Positions 1-8,389 of a DNA stretch of 64,000 nt are shown piece after piece. The notes under the pieces are model-generated. The model was given only the letters and a program-made list of their open reading frames with translations. It had not been told where the DNA came from and did no database searches. Each line of letters opens with the position of its first letter. The stretch's first letter is position 1. The DNA lies in assembly GCF_024256385.1 (NCBI RefSeq), contig NZ_JAMLFW010000001.1, positions 2,356,001 through 2,420,000 of the forward strand. The letters run 5' to 3'. The stretch is from Anatilimnocola floriformis (GTDB lineage: Bacteria > Planctomycetota > Planctomycetia > Pirellulales > Pirellulaceae). Both the position numbers and the translations under genes were made by a program.

Positions 1-62
1 CATTGTCATCGGCGCCTGCTCGCGATGATGAATGGACGAGGCCGCCGGAAGAAGAAGATTAG
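1..62 (+). CDS. Possible C-terminal end of a truncated plus-strand gene
   Basis: The frame beginning at base 3 stays open and ends at a TAG at 60-62. It would encode an acidic, proline-rich tail ending in PPEEED. A hairpin followed by a T run sits just downstream, as expected after a gene end. About 20 codons are visible, so no function can be given. A chance open frame is quite possible. The call rests mainly on the terminator position. Confidence 0.25.
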   Translation, partial: LSSAPARDDEWTRPPEEED

Positions 63-84
63 CCGAGCACTAGAAATGCCAACG

Positions 85-125
85 AAAAAGGCTGAGCCAC
101 TTTCGCAGCCCAGCCTGGTTTTTTT
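85..125. terminator. Bidirectional intrinsic terminator
   Basis: The arms AGGCTG (89-94) and CAGCCT (111-116) form a stem, followed by GG and seven T residues on the plus strand. On the minus strand the same stem is followed by a shorter T run (complement of the A run at 85-89). It lies between a plus-strand frame ending at 62 and a minus-strand gene ending at 158, so it can end transcription from both sides. Confidence 0.6.
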
Positions 126-157
126 GATCTGTTGAACTCTCACGAGTTCCGTCGCGA

Positions 158-541
158 CTAACCTTCCCAAGGACCCTTGCCGGCCTTGATCAGTTCGCCG
201 AAGCTCTTGCCGCTGGCCGACTTTTCGGCTTCGGCCTTTTCCAGACCTTCGACAATGTACTTCTTCGACTTTTCTGGATCGGCCTTCACGGCTTCGAAGT
301 CGGCCTTGGTCAGGTACTTCCCGACGGCCTTGCCGTAGGCATTGCGCATCTTCTTGCTCGTCCCCTCGTGGCAGACGTTGCACTTGGCCGTGCCAGCAGC
401 GTCCTTGAGCGAGGCCGGAGCGCTATCCGGCAAGTACTTGGCCTTCCATTCCTTGTCGAACGGCGGCAGTGCCGAAGCCGAGCTCAGGCCGAGGGCCAGG
501 ACAAACGCGCCGAACACCAGCGTCAAACAAACTTTCTTCAT
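158..541 (-). CDS. Small secreted monohaem cytochrome-c-like protein
   Basis: A 127-residue protein with a clear Sec signal peptide: MKK start, hydrophobic stretch about residues 5-20, and likely cleavage after the SASA region near residue 24. A single CNVCH haem-attachment motif (CxxCH) lies at residues 54-58. The rest is Lys/Glu/Ala-rich and helical. Proteins of this type sit outside the inner membrane and carry one covalent haem for electron transfer. No membrane anchor or second haem site is visible. A Met axial ligand is not obvious: Met65 is close to the haem site and there are few candidates after it. The gene stands alone, with a terminator downstream at 85-125. The 261 bases upstream, before the stop of the hydantoinase gene, show no gene and should carry its promoter. 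The redox partner is unknown. Confidence 0.8.
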   Translation of the reverse strand: MKKVCLTLVFGAFVLALGLSSASALPPFDKEWKAKYLPDSAPASLKDAAGTAKCNVCHEGTSKKMRNAYGKAVGKYLTKADFEAVKADPEKSKKYIVEGLEKAEAEKSASGKSFGELIKAGKGPWEG

Positions 542-802
542 CCATTTTCTCCGCAGAATTAGGAACTGCCACTGCAGGCACGATGCCTACCGTCGCGACC
601 GGCGCGACGAAAATTGGTGGGTGGGGACTACGGGCAGCAACCATAGTAAAACTGGCAAAACAGGCAATGTCAACCAAGGCAGCAGGCTGGGCAGCTTTGG
701 ATGTAACTTTAACCTGTGTTTCGGCTGAGCAGCGTTTTCACCGTACGCAGCCCACAGTAAATCGGTTGGTACCGATGTAACCTTGAGGCTGAAACGGAGT
801 TG

Positions 803-3800
803 TCATGAAGCAGTTCCCCAACCGCCGCCGCCGGGCGTTTGTACCGTGAGAACATCACCGGTGCGCAGCTGAAACTGAGCTGCATCCGGCAGTTCTTCGC
901 GATCGCCGTTCTCTCGGATCAACTCGTTTTTGCCTGGCTTGCCTGCTTCGCCACCGTGCAATCCAAACGGTGGATAATCGCCGCGTCGCTGCGTGAGGAG
1001 TGAGACGGTCATCGGCTGGAGAAACATGATTTCCCGAATCACGCCCGCGCCGCCGCAGTGCTGCCCCTGGCCGCCGCTGCCATGACGAATGGCGAAGCGC
1101 TGCAGTCGCACAGGAAAGCGATGCTCGAGCACCTCGGGATCGGTGATGCGCGTGTTGGTCATGTGCGTGTGAACCGCATCGGCACCGTTGCCAGTTGCCG
1201 TCGCTCCGCTGCCGCCGCAGATCGTTTCGTAATAACCAAACGTGGCATCGCCGAAGAGGAGGTTGTTCATCGTCCCCTGGCTGGCCGCGGCGAGGCCGAA
1301 CGCCGCGAGCAGTACGTCAACGACGCGCTGCGATGTCTCGACATTGCCACCGACAATGGCAGGACAATCCTCGGGCCGTTCAGCTGCCGGTGGATTCAAC
1401 AGGCCGGGCGGAATGATCAACTCAACCGGCGCGAGCACACCTTGATTCAGCGGAATGTCTTCGTCGATCAACAGCCGCAAGGAATAGAGCACGGCCGCAG
1501 TGACGATGGCGCGGTTGGCGTTGAGATTGCCCGGATGAACGCCGGCCGTTCCGGTGAAATCAATCCGCAGCGGTTGTTCGCGCGCGGGATCAACGGAAAT
1601 GGCTACTTGAATCCGCGTGCCGTCGTCGAGGTGATCGACGAACTCTGCCCTTTGAAACTTCAGCCGCGCGATTGCTTGTCGCGTCTTCGCTTCCGCCGCG
1701 ACGCGAATGTGCTGCATGTAGGCCTGCACCACCGCCAGCGATTGCTGCTGCACAAGCTGCAGCAGTTCGTTTGCGCCTTGCTGATTGGCCGCCAGTTGGG
1801 CGCGAATATCGGCCAGGTTGTGATCGACTGCGCGACTGGGATATGGTCCCGAAGTCAGCAGCGCGGCGAGTTCTGCAAACTTCTCGCTTCCCGCATCGAC
1901 CACTTTAAAATTGCGAATCAGCACACCTTCTTCTGCCAGGCACTTCGAAAACGGCGGCATCGAGCCGGGCGTAATGCCACCGATCTCGGCATGATGAGCG
2001 CGACTTGCGGTGAAGAAGAGTAGTTGGTGTTGCGAATCGAACACGGGAGTGACAACAGTAACGTCCGGCAGATGCGAACCGCCGCGATACGGATCGTTTG
2101 TCACCACCACATCGCCCGGCCGCAACCGACAATCGCGCAGCACGCTCTTTACCGTCTCGCTCATCGCGCCGAGATGGACGGGAATGTGCGGTGCGTTCAC
2201 AACTAGTTCACCAGTCGCCGTGAAGATCGCGCAGCTGAAATCGAGCCGCTCCTTCACGTTTACGCTGACCGACGTATTCCGCAGCGTATGCCCCATCTGC
2301 GTAGCGATGGCCGTGAACTGCTGATTGAAAATCTCGAGCAGCACCGGATCAGCGATGCTGGGATCGGTCTTCGGCGCCAGCGTTTGTTCGCCGCTGTCCT
2401 CGATCAACAATTCGCCGCCGCTGAGCATCTTGGCCCGCCAACCGGCGTCGATGATGGTCGTTGTCAGCGGTTCGACGATAACCGCCGGGCCGTCGACAAA
2501 CTCGCCTGGCTGCAGCGAATCGCGACGAATGATCAGGGCCGCACCATCTTCACTCCCTCTCCTCGGCACATCAGGGAGAGGGCCGGGGTGAAGGGCCGAA
2601 CTGCATGAAATCCCTCTACTTTGGTTCTGACTACTCTTCCCCGTCGCCATCACGCGCGCTGCGACCGTCATCAGCCCGCGCCCCGTCTGCACGTACCCAT
2701 AACGCTGCTGATGCTCTGCCGCAAACGCCTGCACCCAATCGCCATCGCGCGGTTCACGAATCTTCAGCGGCACATCGGTCCCTTGGTAGCGCAAATCAAG
2801 CTCACGGCCGAATTCGATTCGTTCCGCTGCAACGCCCTCAGCTGCGAGAGCAACTCGGCCACGTTCTTCTAGCTGTCTAAAGATGGCCGGCAGGCTGCGT
2901 TGCAGAGCGTCATCCCACGACAGATAAAGTGGATGCACTTCGTGCTGGATGACATCGGCCAAACCAATGCCTAAGGCGCTGAGCACTCCCGCATCGGGAT
3001 GACTCAGAATCCGTTTGATTCCCAACTGCCGTGCGACCGCGCAGGCGTGCTGTGCCGCTGCAGCGCCGAAGGCAACGAGCAGATCCTCGCGAACGTCGTA
3101 GCCACGAGCGATCGACACCGAACGAATCGTGGCGGCCATGTGGGCGTTGGCGATGCTGATGAACCCCGCCGCGAGCTCAGCGAGCGAATATCCCGCAGGC
3201 CGGACCATTGGTCCGGCCGAGTTTTTGGTTGCCATCACATCGAGCACTTCTTGCAACCGCCGCTCCACCGCGGCCCGCTCAAGCGGAAACGGGAAATGCT
3301 CCGGCACAATCCGGCCGAGGAAAAAATTGCAATCGGTGATCGTCAGCGGCCCGCCTCGGCCGTAACAAGCTGGGCCTGGATCAGAGCCGGCGCTCGCGGG
3401 ACCAACCGTTAGTTTCACGCCATCCCAGCGGCAAATCGAACCGCCGCCAGCTGCGACGGTTTCCACGGCAAGCATCGGCGTGACGAGTCGCACGCCTGCC
3501 TTCTGCGTTTCGTACTCCACGGCAAAGCGTCCGTCGTAGCGTGCCACATCGGTGCTCGTGCCACCCATATCAAATCCGATCGCGCGCGAATAACCAACCG
3601 ATTCGGCTGCGCGGGCGAACCCCGTCACGCCGCCGGCTGGCCCCGAGAGGACACTGTCCTTACCGCTGAAGTTCGCCGCTCGCACCAAGGATCCCGCCGA
3701 CGTCATCAGCCGCAGTTCACTGCCAGGCAACAGCGACTGCAAACGCCCAACGTACTCGCGGAGCACCGGATTCAAATAGGCATCGACGAGCGTCGTATCG

Positions 3801-4630
3801 CCCCGCGGCACGATTTTCATCCCCGGCGAGATGCGGTGGGAGATGCTGATCTCGCGAAAGCCGATCTCGCGCGCGAGCTGTTTGAGTTGCAGCTCATGTT
3901 CCGGGTTCTTCCAAGCGTGCAGCAAGCAAATGGCGAGCGATTCGATGCCGCTGCTGCACAACGCATCCAGTTGAGCTCTCGCCTGCACAAGATCGAGCGG
4001 CCGCAGCACCGCGCCATCGGCGGCCAATCGTTCGTCCACTTCTACCGATACTTCATGCAGCGGCTCGATCTTGCGAATGTTGCGCGCGAACAGGTGCGGA
4101 CGATTCTGATAACCAATCCGCAGCAGATCCGCAAAGCCGGCCGTTGTGATGAACGCCGTCCGCGCTCCCGTGCGCGTCAGCAGTGCGTTCGTGCCCTTTG
4201 TCGTGCCGAGTTTCACATCGCTGGGAGGAATCGCTTCGTCGAGGCGCAATCCGAGGAACAGCCGAATGGCGAGGATCGGCGCGGGTTCGGGCGAAATGAT
4301 TTCGTAGGCCGCGTTCGATCGTTCGCCGTGCTCTAACTCGATGTGCAATCGACCATGCACATCGGAACTGCGAATAAGCGTGGGCTGGAGAGCTTCGCCC
4401 TTTTCATCGAGCACGCGCAACTCACAGCCGCGCCAGAAGTCCACAGGTTCGCCGTTTCGCGCGGCGTCGTGTAATACGCCGCCCACAACATCGCCGCGGC
4501 CCTTTACGCGAGCCGAACTCAGCACTTTGCGCCGCAGCAGCACACCATCGGGCCGCAAGGCCAGACAGTCGGTGAACGTGCCACCGACATCGAGCCAGAA
4601 ACTCCAGCGGGGAGTAGACGGCTCGCTCAT
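803..4630 (-). CDS. Fused HyuA-HyuB hydantoinase / 5-oxoprolinase family protein
   Basis: A 1,275-residue cytosolic enzyme joining both subunits of the ATP-dependent hydantoinase/oxoprolinase family in one chain, as in eukaryotic 5-oxoprolinases. Residues about 1-750 are the HyuA part: an N-terminal DVGGTFTD phosphate-binding motif, SGPAGGVTG, GFDMGGTSTDV and a GGGSIC segment of the actin-like ATPase fold. Residues about 765-1275 are the HyuB part, with TNDPYRGGSHLPDV, SRAHHAEIGG and a glycine-rich GGGGWG end. The family hydrolyses cyclic amides such as 5-oxoproline or hydantoins using ATP, or carboxylates ketones; the substrate cannot be told from sequence. The start overlaps the stop of the upstream PQQ-propeller gene by four bases, suggesting translational coupling. 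A palindromic repeat is translated in frame around residues 676-698, in the C-terminal part of the HyuA half. Confidence 0.88.
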   Translation of the reverse strand: MSEPSTPRWSFWLDVGGTFTDCLALRPDGVLLRRKVLSSARVKGRGDVVGGVLHDAARNGEPVDFWRGCELRVLDEKGEALQPTLIRSSDVHGRLHIELEHGERSNAAYEIISPEPAPILAIRLFLGLRLDEAIPPSDVKLGTTKGTNALLTRTGARTAFITTAGFADLLRIGYQNRPHLFARNIRKIEPLHEVSVEVDERLAADGAVLRPLDLVQARAQLDALCSSGIESLAICLLHAWKNPEHELQLKQLAREIGFREISISHRISPGMKIVPRGDTTLVDAYLNPVLREYVGRLQSLLPGSELRLMTSAGSLVRAANFSGKDSVLSGPAGGVTGFARAAESVGYSRAIGFDMGGTSTDVARYDGRFAVEYETQKAGVRLVTPMLAVETVAAGGGSICRWDGVKLTVGPASAGSDPGPACYGRGGPLTITDCNFFLGRIVPEHFPFPLERAAVERRLQEVLDVMATKNSAGPMVRPAGYSLAELAAGFISIANAHMAATIRSVSIARGYDVREDLLVAFGAAAAQHACAVARQLGIKRILSHPDAGVLSALGIGLADVIQHEVHPLYLSWDDALQRSLPAIFRQLEERGRVALAAEGVAAERIEFGRELDLRYQGTDVPLKIREPRDGDWVQAFAAEHQQRYGYVQTGRGLMTVAARVMATGKSSQNQSRGISCSSALHPGPLPDVPRRGSEDGAALIIRRDSLQPGEFVDGPAVIVEPLTTTIIDAGWRAKMLSGGELLIEDSGEQTLAPKTDPSIADPVLLEIFNQQFTAIATQMGHTLRNTSVSVNVKERLDFSCAIFTATGELVVNAPHIPVHLGAMSETVKSVLRDCRLRPGDVVVTNDPYRGGSHLPDVTVVTPVFDSQHQLLFFTASRAHHAEIGGITPGSMPPFSKCLAEEGVLIRNFKVVDAGSEKFAELAALLTSGPYPSRAVDHNLADIRAQLAANQQGANELLQLVQQQSLAVVQAYMQHIRVAAEAKTRQAIARLKFQRAEFVDHLDDGTRIQVAISVDPAREQPLRIDFTGTAGVHPGNLNANRAIVTAAVLYSLRLLIDEDIPLNQGVLAPVELIIPPGLLNPPAAERPEDCPAIVGGNVETSQRVVDVLLAAFGLAAASQGTMNNLLFGDATFGYYETICGGSGATATGNGADAVHTHMTNTRITDPEVLEHRFPVRLQRFAIRHGSGGQGQHCGGAGVIREIMFLQPMTVSLLTQRRGDYPPFGLHGGEAGKPGKNELIRENGDREELPDAAQFQLRTGDVLTVQTPGGGGWGTAS
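2555..2582. repeat. Palindromic repeat inserted in frame in the hydantoinase gene
   Basis: The arms CCCTCTCC (2555-2562) and GGAGAGGG (2575-2582) form a perfect 8-bp stem around a 12-base loop. They are followed by GGCCGGGGTGAAGGG-like sequence. On the coding strand this reads as a Pro/Gly/Arg-rich stretch (LHPGPLPDVPRRGS). It resembles the small dispersed palindromes of many bacterial genomes that are sometimes translated as a PGPSP-type insert. The frame stays open through it. Confidence 0.6.
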
Positions 4631-5892
4631 TCGCTCGCTTTTTCAGCGCCGCCGACGGAGTAGAGTTTCGAAATCGTGCGGATATACATCCGGCCATCCG
4701 AAACTGCGGGGGTGCTGCGGCATTCTTCTTTTAGATCGATCTTGGCGAGTTCCTTGAACTCTGCCGAGGCCGCGATGACGACCACCACGCCCGCTTCATC
4801 GACGCAGATCACTTTATCGGCCACGCGAATCGGCGAGCCGCTGTTCCCCACGCCGCCGATCCGCTTTTGCCAGACCTTGCTGCCGTCGTCGGCATTGATG
4901 CAAGTCACGATCCCTTTGTCGGACCAGAGAAACATCAAGTTGCCGAGCGCCACCGGCGTCGGCACATAGGGCGCTTCCTTGGTAACTTCATAGACGACCT
5001 CCGGCTCTGGGCCAGGCCGCAGTGCGACGACCGTGTTGCCGCCGCCGCCCGATCCCGTAGTTCCAAAGATCAAACCACTGACGACCTGCGGACAACTGAT
5101 CGTCCGCATCTTGAAGACCTTTTGTGACCAATTGGTGTTGCCGGTCGCAGGGTCGACGCCGAACAAGCCTTCGCCTGTCGAAGCCATCACCAACTCATCG
5201 GCGCCGTTTTCGTTTTTGCGAACCGTCGGCACCGAGTACGATGCCGTGTCGATCTTGCAATCCTTCCGCCACCGCTTCTTGCCAGTTGCTTTATCGACGG
5301 CCAGGACAAAGCTCTCGGTCGGCTCCGGCACACCGGCCTGCTTCGAGTTTTCTTGCGAGCAAGTGATGATCACCATGTCGTTATATACGATCGGGCTCTG
5401 GCCGAAGCCGTGCTGACTAACCCAAGCACCGAGATCGAGCGACCACTTCTCATTCCCCGCGTGATCGAAGGCTTTGAAGTAAGTGTGCTGAGGATCGGAC
5501 CAGGCGAAATAGACTTGCGACTCATCCACGCAAGGAGTGCACGAGGCAAAACTGCTGCGGGCGTGCAAGTGATGCGGCACGCCGGGATAGTCCTTCTGCC
5601 AAACGATCTTGCCGTCGACGGTGCTCAGGCAGAGCACATGCCGCATCGCCGTTTTGCCGTCGGCGCTGAGGAGAAAAATCTTGTCCTTCCAAACAACCGG
5701 GCTGCTGTGCCCGATGCCTGGCAACTTAGCGACCCAGTTGCAATCTTTTTCAGTCCAGCTGTCGGGAATCGTCTTGGCTTCGCTCACGCCCGTGCCGTTG
5801 GGGCCGCGAAAGCGCGTCCATTCCTGAGCCGTCGCCGTCGCCAGTGACAAAAAGCACGCCAATATCGCCAGTACCGTTGCAAAAGCACGCAT
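4627..5892 (-). CDS. Secreted PQQ-like β-propeller repeat protein
   Basis: A 421-residue protein with a signal peptide (hydrophobic residues 4-20, likely cleavage after ATA near residue 22). The mature part opens with WTRFRGPNGTG, a typical start of planctomycete PQQ-like propeller proteins. Repeated blades carry A-x-D/N-x-x-T/D-G-K-x-x-W motifs (DGKIVWQK, TGKKRWRK, TGNTNWSQ, DGSKVWQK), as in BamB and quinoprotein dehydrogenase propellers. The acidic and catalytic residues of a true PQQ dehydrogenase are not evident, so a binding or scaffold role is more likely. The stop overlaps the hydantoinase start (ATGA), making a two-gene operon. The functional link between an exported propeller and a cytosolic hydantoinase is unclear. 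Confidence 0.85.
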   Translation of the reverse strand: MRAFATVLAILACFLSLATATAQEWTRFRGPNGTGVSEAKTIPDSWTEKDCNWVAKLPGIGHSSPVVWKDKIFLLSADGKTAMRHVLCLSTVDGKIVWQKDYPGVPHHLHARSSFASCTPCVDESQVYFAWSDPQHTYFKAFDHAGNEKWSLDLGAWVSQHGFGQSPIVYNDMVIITCSQENSKQAGVPEPTESFVLAVDKATGKKRWRKDCKIDTASYSVPTVRKNENGADELVMASTGEGLFGVDPATGNTNWSQKVFKMRTISCPQVVSGLIFGTTGSGGGGNTVVALRPGPEPEVVYEVTKEAPYVPTPVALGNLMFLWSDKGIVTCINADDGSKVWQKRIGGVGNSGSPIRVADKVICVDEAGVVVVIAASAEFKELAKIDLKEECRSTPAVSDGRMYIRTISKLYSVGGAEKASE

Positions 5893-6434
5893 CGTCGAAC
5901 CTGTTACCGGTGGGTGGAAGTGGGGGGCAAGGCGGCGGAGAGGGACCGGCTAAACGTTCTGTGATGTTATCCCGCCCGCTGCTCGTTCGCAACGTTTGGG
6001 CTCGAAGCACCTTTGAATCTGCAGTAAAGCCGTCGCTGTTCACAACAGTTGTTGATGTTTTCTGAACCTCCGAAGTTGTTACTAACTATCGACTTGCGAA
6101 AAACAGGATGCATAAGTCCACAACACTTTGTCTGCTTTTACAACACTTTCACAACAGCCCGACAACGATTTGCTTGCCAGTCGCTGACCACTTTATTGTG
6201 AGCTACCAATGCTCGATGTCTCGCGGCGAATCATCGAGCAGTGAGCTACCGCGCAGCAGCGACCATCCACCACAACCAACACTGAGGTGTAGCGGACGGG
6301 GCATCGTGGAAGTGAATAAATGTACATATGTAGCGGCAGCTTGTCAAGCCTTGGGGGTGTTCGCCAACTTGTCCGCAGCATGGCTGCGGACTACGTTTCC
6401 TTGCCGGTCATCTAAAGTCAGCAGGAAGTGAAAA
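5893..6434. other. Divergent intergenic region with ACAAC motif cluster
   Basis: This 542-base region lies between the PQQ-propeller gene (leftward) and a small membrane protein gene (rightward), so it should hold promoters for both. No convincing gene is visible. It contains a perfect 11-base palindrome ACAACAGTTGT at 6042-6052, GTTGT at 6075-6079 and direct ACAAC copies at 6120, 6140, 6151 and 6162. The last three are 11 bases apart. These may be regulator sites. An AGGAAG ribosome-binding site is at 6421-6426. Confidence 0.4.
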
Positions 6435-6746
6435 ATGCGATTCGTCGAACGTCGGACCGAGAACGGCCAAGAGATTGTGGTCTTACGCTACGCGGCAATT
6501 TTTTATTGGCTCATGTGGCCAACGCTCGCCCTCACCATCTTGGCGTGGGTGGCGCCTTCATCCGTTGTGTCGACGGTGACCGCCGTTGCCTGGGTTGTGT
6601 GCTTGGCGACGGCTGCTCCCTATTGGCCGATTGTCTTCGAGTTGAAACGCCGGATGCGAGAATCGTCGATTACGGCGGCGGGCTCGAAGTACTCGTTTTC
6701 CAATCCCCTCACTTACCGCTGGGCAGCGGAGGGGACCAAGGAATGA
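6435..6746 (+). CDS. Small two-helix inner-membrane protein
   Basis: A 103-residue protein with two hydrophobic segments, about residues 18-40 and 43-63. Short charged ends flank them, and a basic stretch (KRRMR, residues 71-75) after the second helix suggests that end is cytoplasmic. A good AGGAAG site lies about eight bases upstream of the ATG. The stop is two bases from the stop of the converging anti-sigma factor gene. I do not recognise the family. A longer overlapping frame beginning at 6428 was set aside because this one has the better ribosome-binding site and protein-like composition. Confidence 0.6.
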   Translation: MRFVERRTENGQEIVVLRYAAIFYWLMWPTLALTILAWVAPSSVVSTVTAVAWVVCLATAAPYWPIVFELKRRMRESSITAAGSKYSFSNPLTYRWAAEGTKE

Positions 6747-6748
6747 AT

Positions 6749-7699
6749 CTACTTCGCTTGCTCGATCAAGATGAGCACGCGAACTTTGCCCTTGGGGGCG
6801 GCGGAGGAGGAAACGCTGGGAGTCGCGTTGCCGGTTGCCTTTGGCAGTTGGAACAGGCTGGGAGTCAGCTCCTGCACGAACTCAGGCTTTTTGCTCGTTT
6901 CGGCAGCGATGGCTTGATTGCCTGGGACATCTTCAGCCGCGGGAGTATTCGGAGCAACCGCCGGTTTGACGGGCAGGCTTGCCACGGCCAGGTGCTGCTC
7001 AGGCGTCAGCGTCACCGCCGGGCCGGACTTCGCCACGCGATTGAGGGCGAGTTCCAATTCCTCGGGAGAGATCTGTAAGAACAGCGCGTCGGCCGCTGTG
7101 GTGGCGTCGCTCGTTCCAAGTTTTTCTTTGTAAGCCTTGCGAACGAGTCCGCTGCCGGTTGTCTGATCGCTGGGACGCTTCTTTTCGATGCCTTGTTCGG
7201 CCAGTGCTTCTCGCAACAGGCTGCCCGTGGCAAGGTCCTTCGGCGAAGTGATTCGCACGACGAGAACTTGATCCTCACCAGGCAGTGCAGCGAGCACCGG
7301 AGCAACTGCGCTGTTCGTCGTCGGCTTGACGGCGACATCAATTGGTTTGCGGCCGTTGTTCCAAACCATCGTGCCGACCATGATCAGCAGCGAAGCGGCG
7401 ATCGCAAGGACGCCGATCGTGGCGCGGCGAACGGTTTTGGAAGAGGGAGTGGAGGCCAACGTGATGTTCGCGTTTTCGTTGGCCTTGGCCGAAATGGCAG
7501 CCGCGACAACGCGCTGGGCAAAGCCTTCCGTGACCGAGTAGCGAGGGAGCAGCGCGACATCTTGCCGCAACTGCCGCAGCTCAATGACCTGTTGTCGCAA
7601 CTCCGCATTGTCGAGCAGTTCGGACTCAAACGCCGACCGTTCGCCGGCCGGCATTGCGTCATCCAAGAAACTGCTGATTCGTTCGTCGTGGGCATTCAT
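6749..7699 (-). CDS. Membrane-anchored anti-sigma factor
   Basis: A 316-residue protein encoded 79 bases after the ECF sigma factor gene on the same strand. The N-terminal 65 residues have the RseA-like layout: ISSFLDDAMPAGERSAFESEL, then helices with many Leu/Gln/Arg, matching anti-sigma N-terminal domains that hold sigma. No HxxxCxxC zinc motif is present. One transmembrane helix spans about residues 94-113. The remaining 200 residues are periplasmic and low in complexity, rich in Ala, Pro and Thr. It should hold the sigma factor at the membrane until a signal triggers release or proteolysis. The signal is unknown. Confidence 0.75.
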   Translation of the reverse strand: MNAHDERISSFLDDAMPAGERSAFESELLDNAELRQQVIELRQLRQDVALLPRYSVTEGFAQRVVAAAISAKANENANITLASTPSSKTVRRATIGVLAIAASLLIMVGTMVWNNGRKPIDVAVKPTTNSAVAPVLAALPGEDQVLVVRITSPKDLATGSLLREALAEQGIEKKRPSDQTTGSGLVRKAYKEKLGTSDATTAADALFLQISPEELELALNRVAKSGPAVTLTPEQHLAVASLPVKPAVAPNTPAAEDVPGNQAIAAETSKKPEFVQELTPSLFQLPKATGNATPSVSSSAAPKGKVRVLILIEQAK

Positions 7700-7778
7700 T
7701 TCTGGCGCTCGTCATCATCTGGGGGATTTTTGAATTCCGTTCAGGTCCGCCCTGTTCCGCTGTCCGTACTTGCTCTTC

Positions 7779-8348
7779 CTACTCGCCGCCACCTGCCTGA
7801 AGGATCGCGGAGAGTTCATCTTTCAAAGCCAAACGAGCGCGATGGAGACGACTGCGAACCGTGCCGACTGGGAGATCCAGCACATCGGCAATGTGGTCGT
7901 AATCGCAACCTTCCACTTCTCGCAGCACCAGGATCGAGCGGTGTTCGTCAGAAAGTTTGGCCAGTGCTCGTTGCACCTGAACCGCCCGTTCCTGCCGGAG
8001 GAGGTTTTCATCCACCTCCTCGCCGTCGTCCTGGGGCTCTTCACCTGTCAGTTCGCGGGTTTGTTCGACCGAGCTTTCGTCTCTCTTTCGTCGCCGCCTG
8101 CTGATCGCAGTGTTGAAGGCGATGCGATACAGCCAAGTGTAAAACGCACTGCCGCCGGCAAACGAAGAAAGCTTCAAATAAGCCTGAACAAAGGCGTCCT
8201 GCAAGGCATCTTCGGCTTCGTGGCGTGACGAACAAACATGCACCAAGGCCGTGAGCAACCGGTCCTGGTATTTCTGTACCAGTTTGCCATAGGCCTGCGA
8301 GTCACCTCGCAGGGTTGCCTGAATCAGCGGTGCATCGTCGTGCGTCAC
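7779..8348 (-). CDS. ECF-family RNA polymerase sigma factor
   Basis: A 189-residue sigma-70 family factor lacking regions 1 and 3. Region 2 covers about residues 10-80, with the core-binding motif DALQDAFVQAYLKL and the −10 recognition segment FYTWLYRIAFNTA. Region 4 covers about 120-175: LSDEHRSILVLREVEGCDYDHIA, then the helix-turn-helix VGTVRSRLHRARLALK. The start is GTG at 8346-8348; no later in-frame Met fits region 2. A basic RRRRK stretch links the two domains. The anti-sigma gene follows directly, so the pair is co-transcribed. A matching ECF promoter upstream suggests autoregulation. Confidence 0.9.
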   Translation of the reverse strand: MTHDDAPLIQATLRGDSQAYGKLVQKYQDRLLTALVHVCSSRHEAEDALQDAFVQAYLKLSSFAGGSAFYTWLYRIAFNTAISRRRRKRDESSVEQTRELTGEEPQDDGEEVDENLLRQERAVQVQRALAKLSDEHRSILVLREVEGCDYDHIADVLDLPVGTVRSRLHRARLALKDELSAILQAGGGE

Positions 8349-8360
8349 GTTGTCAAAGCC

Positions 8361-8389
8361 TTGGACGCGGGGCCGGAGTGGAAAGTTCC
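8361..8389 (-). promoter_or_regulatory. Candidate autoregulatory ECF-type promoter
   Basis: On the minus strand GGAACTT (8389-8383) is separated by 15 bases from CGTCCAA (8367-8361), giving 17 bases between GGAAC and CGTCC. This is close to the GGAAC-N16/17-CGTC pattern of ECF sigma factors. The −10 element lies only about 12 bases before the GTG start, so the transcript would have almost no leader. Either translation is nearly leaderless or the match is partly chance. Confidence 0.4.

Noticed and set aside
6039-6170. ACAAC-rich intergenic region considered as a replication origin with DnaA boxes
   Set aside because: The motifs do not match TTATCCACA closely, there is no AT-rich unwinding region, and no dnaA, dnaN or gyrase gene is nearby.
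6428-7078. Plus-strand frame of 216 codons overlapping the anti-sigma gene
   Set aside because: It is antisense to the anti-sigma factor frame, which has a clear domain order, and it competes with the better-supported 103-residue membrane protein.
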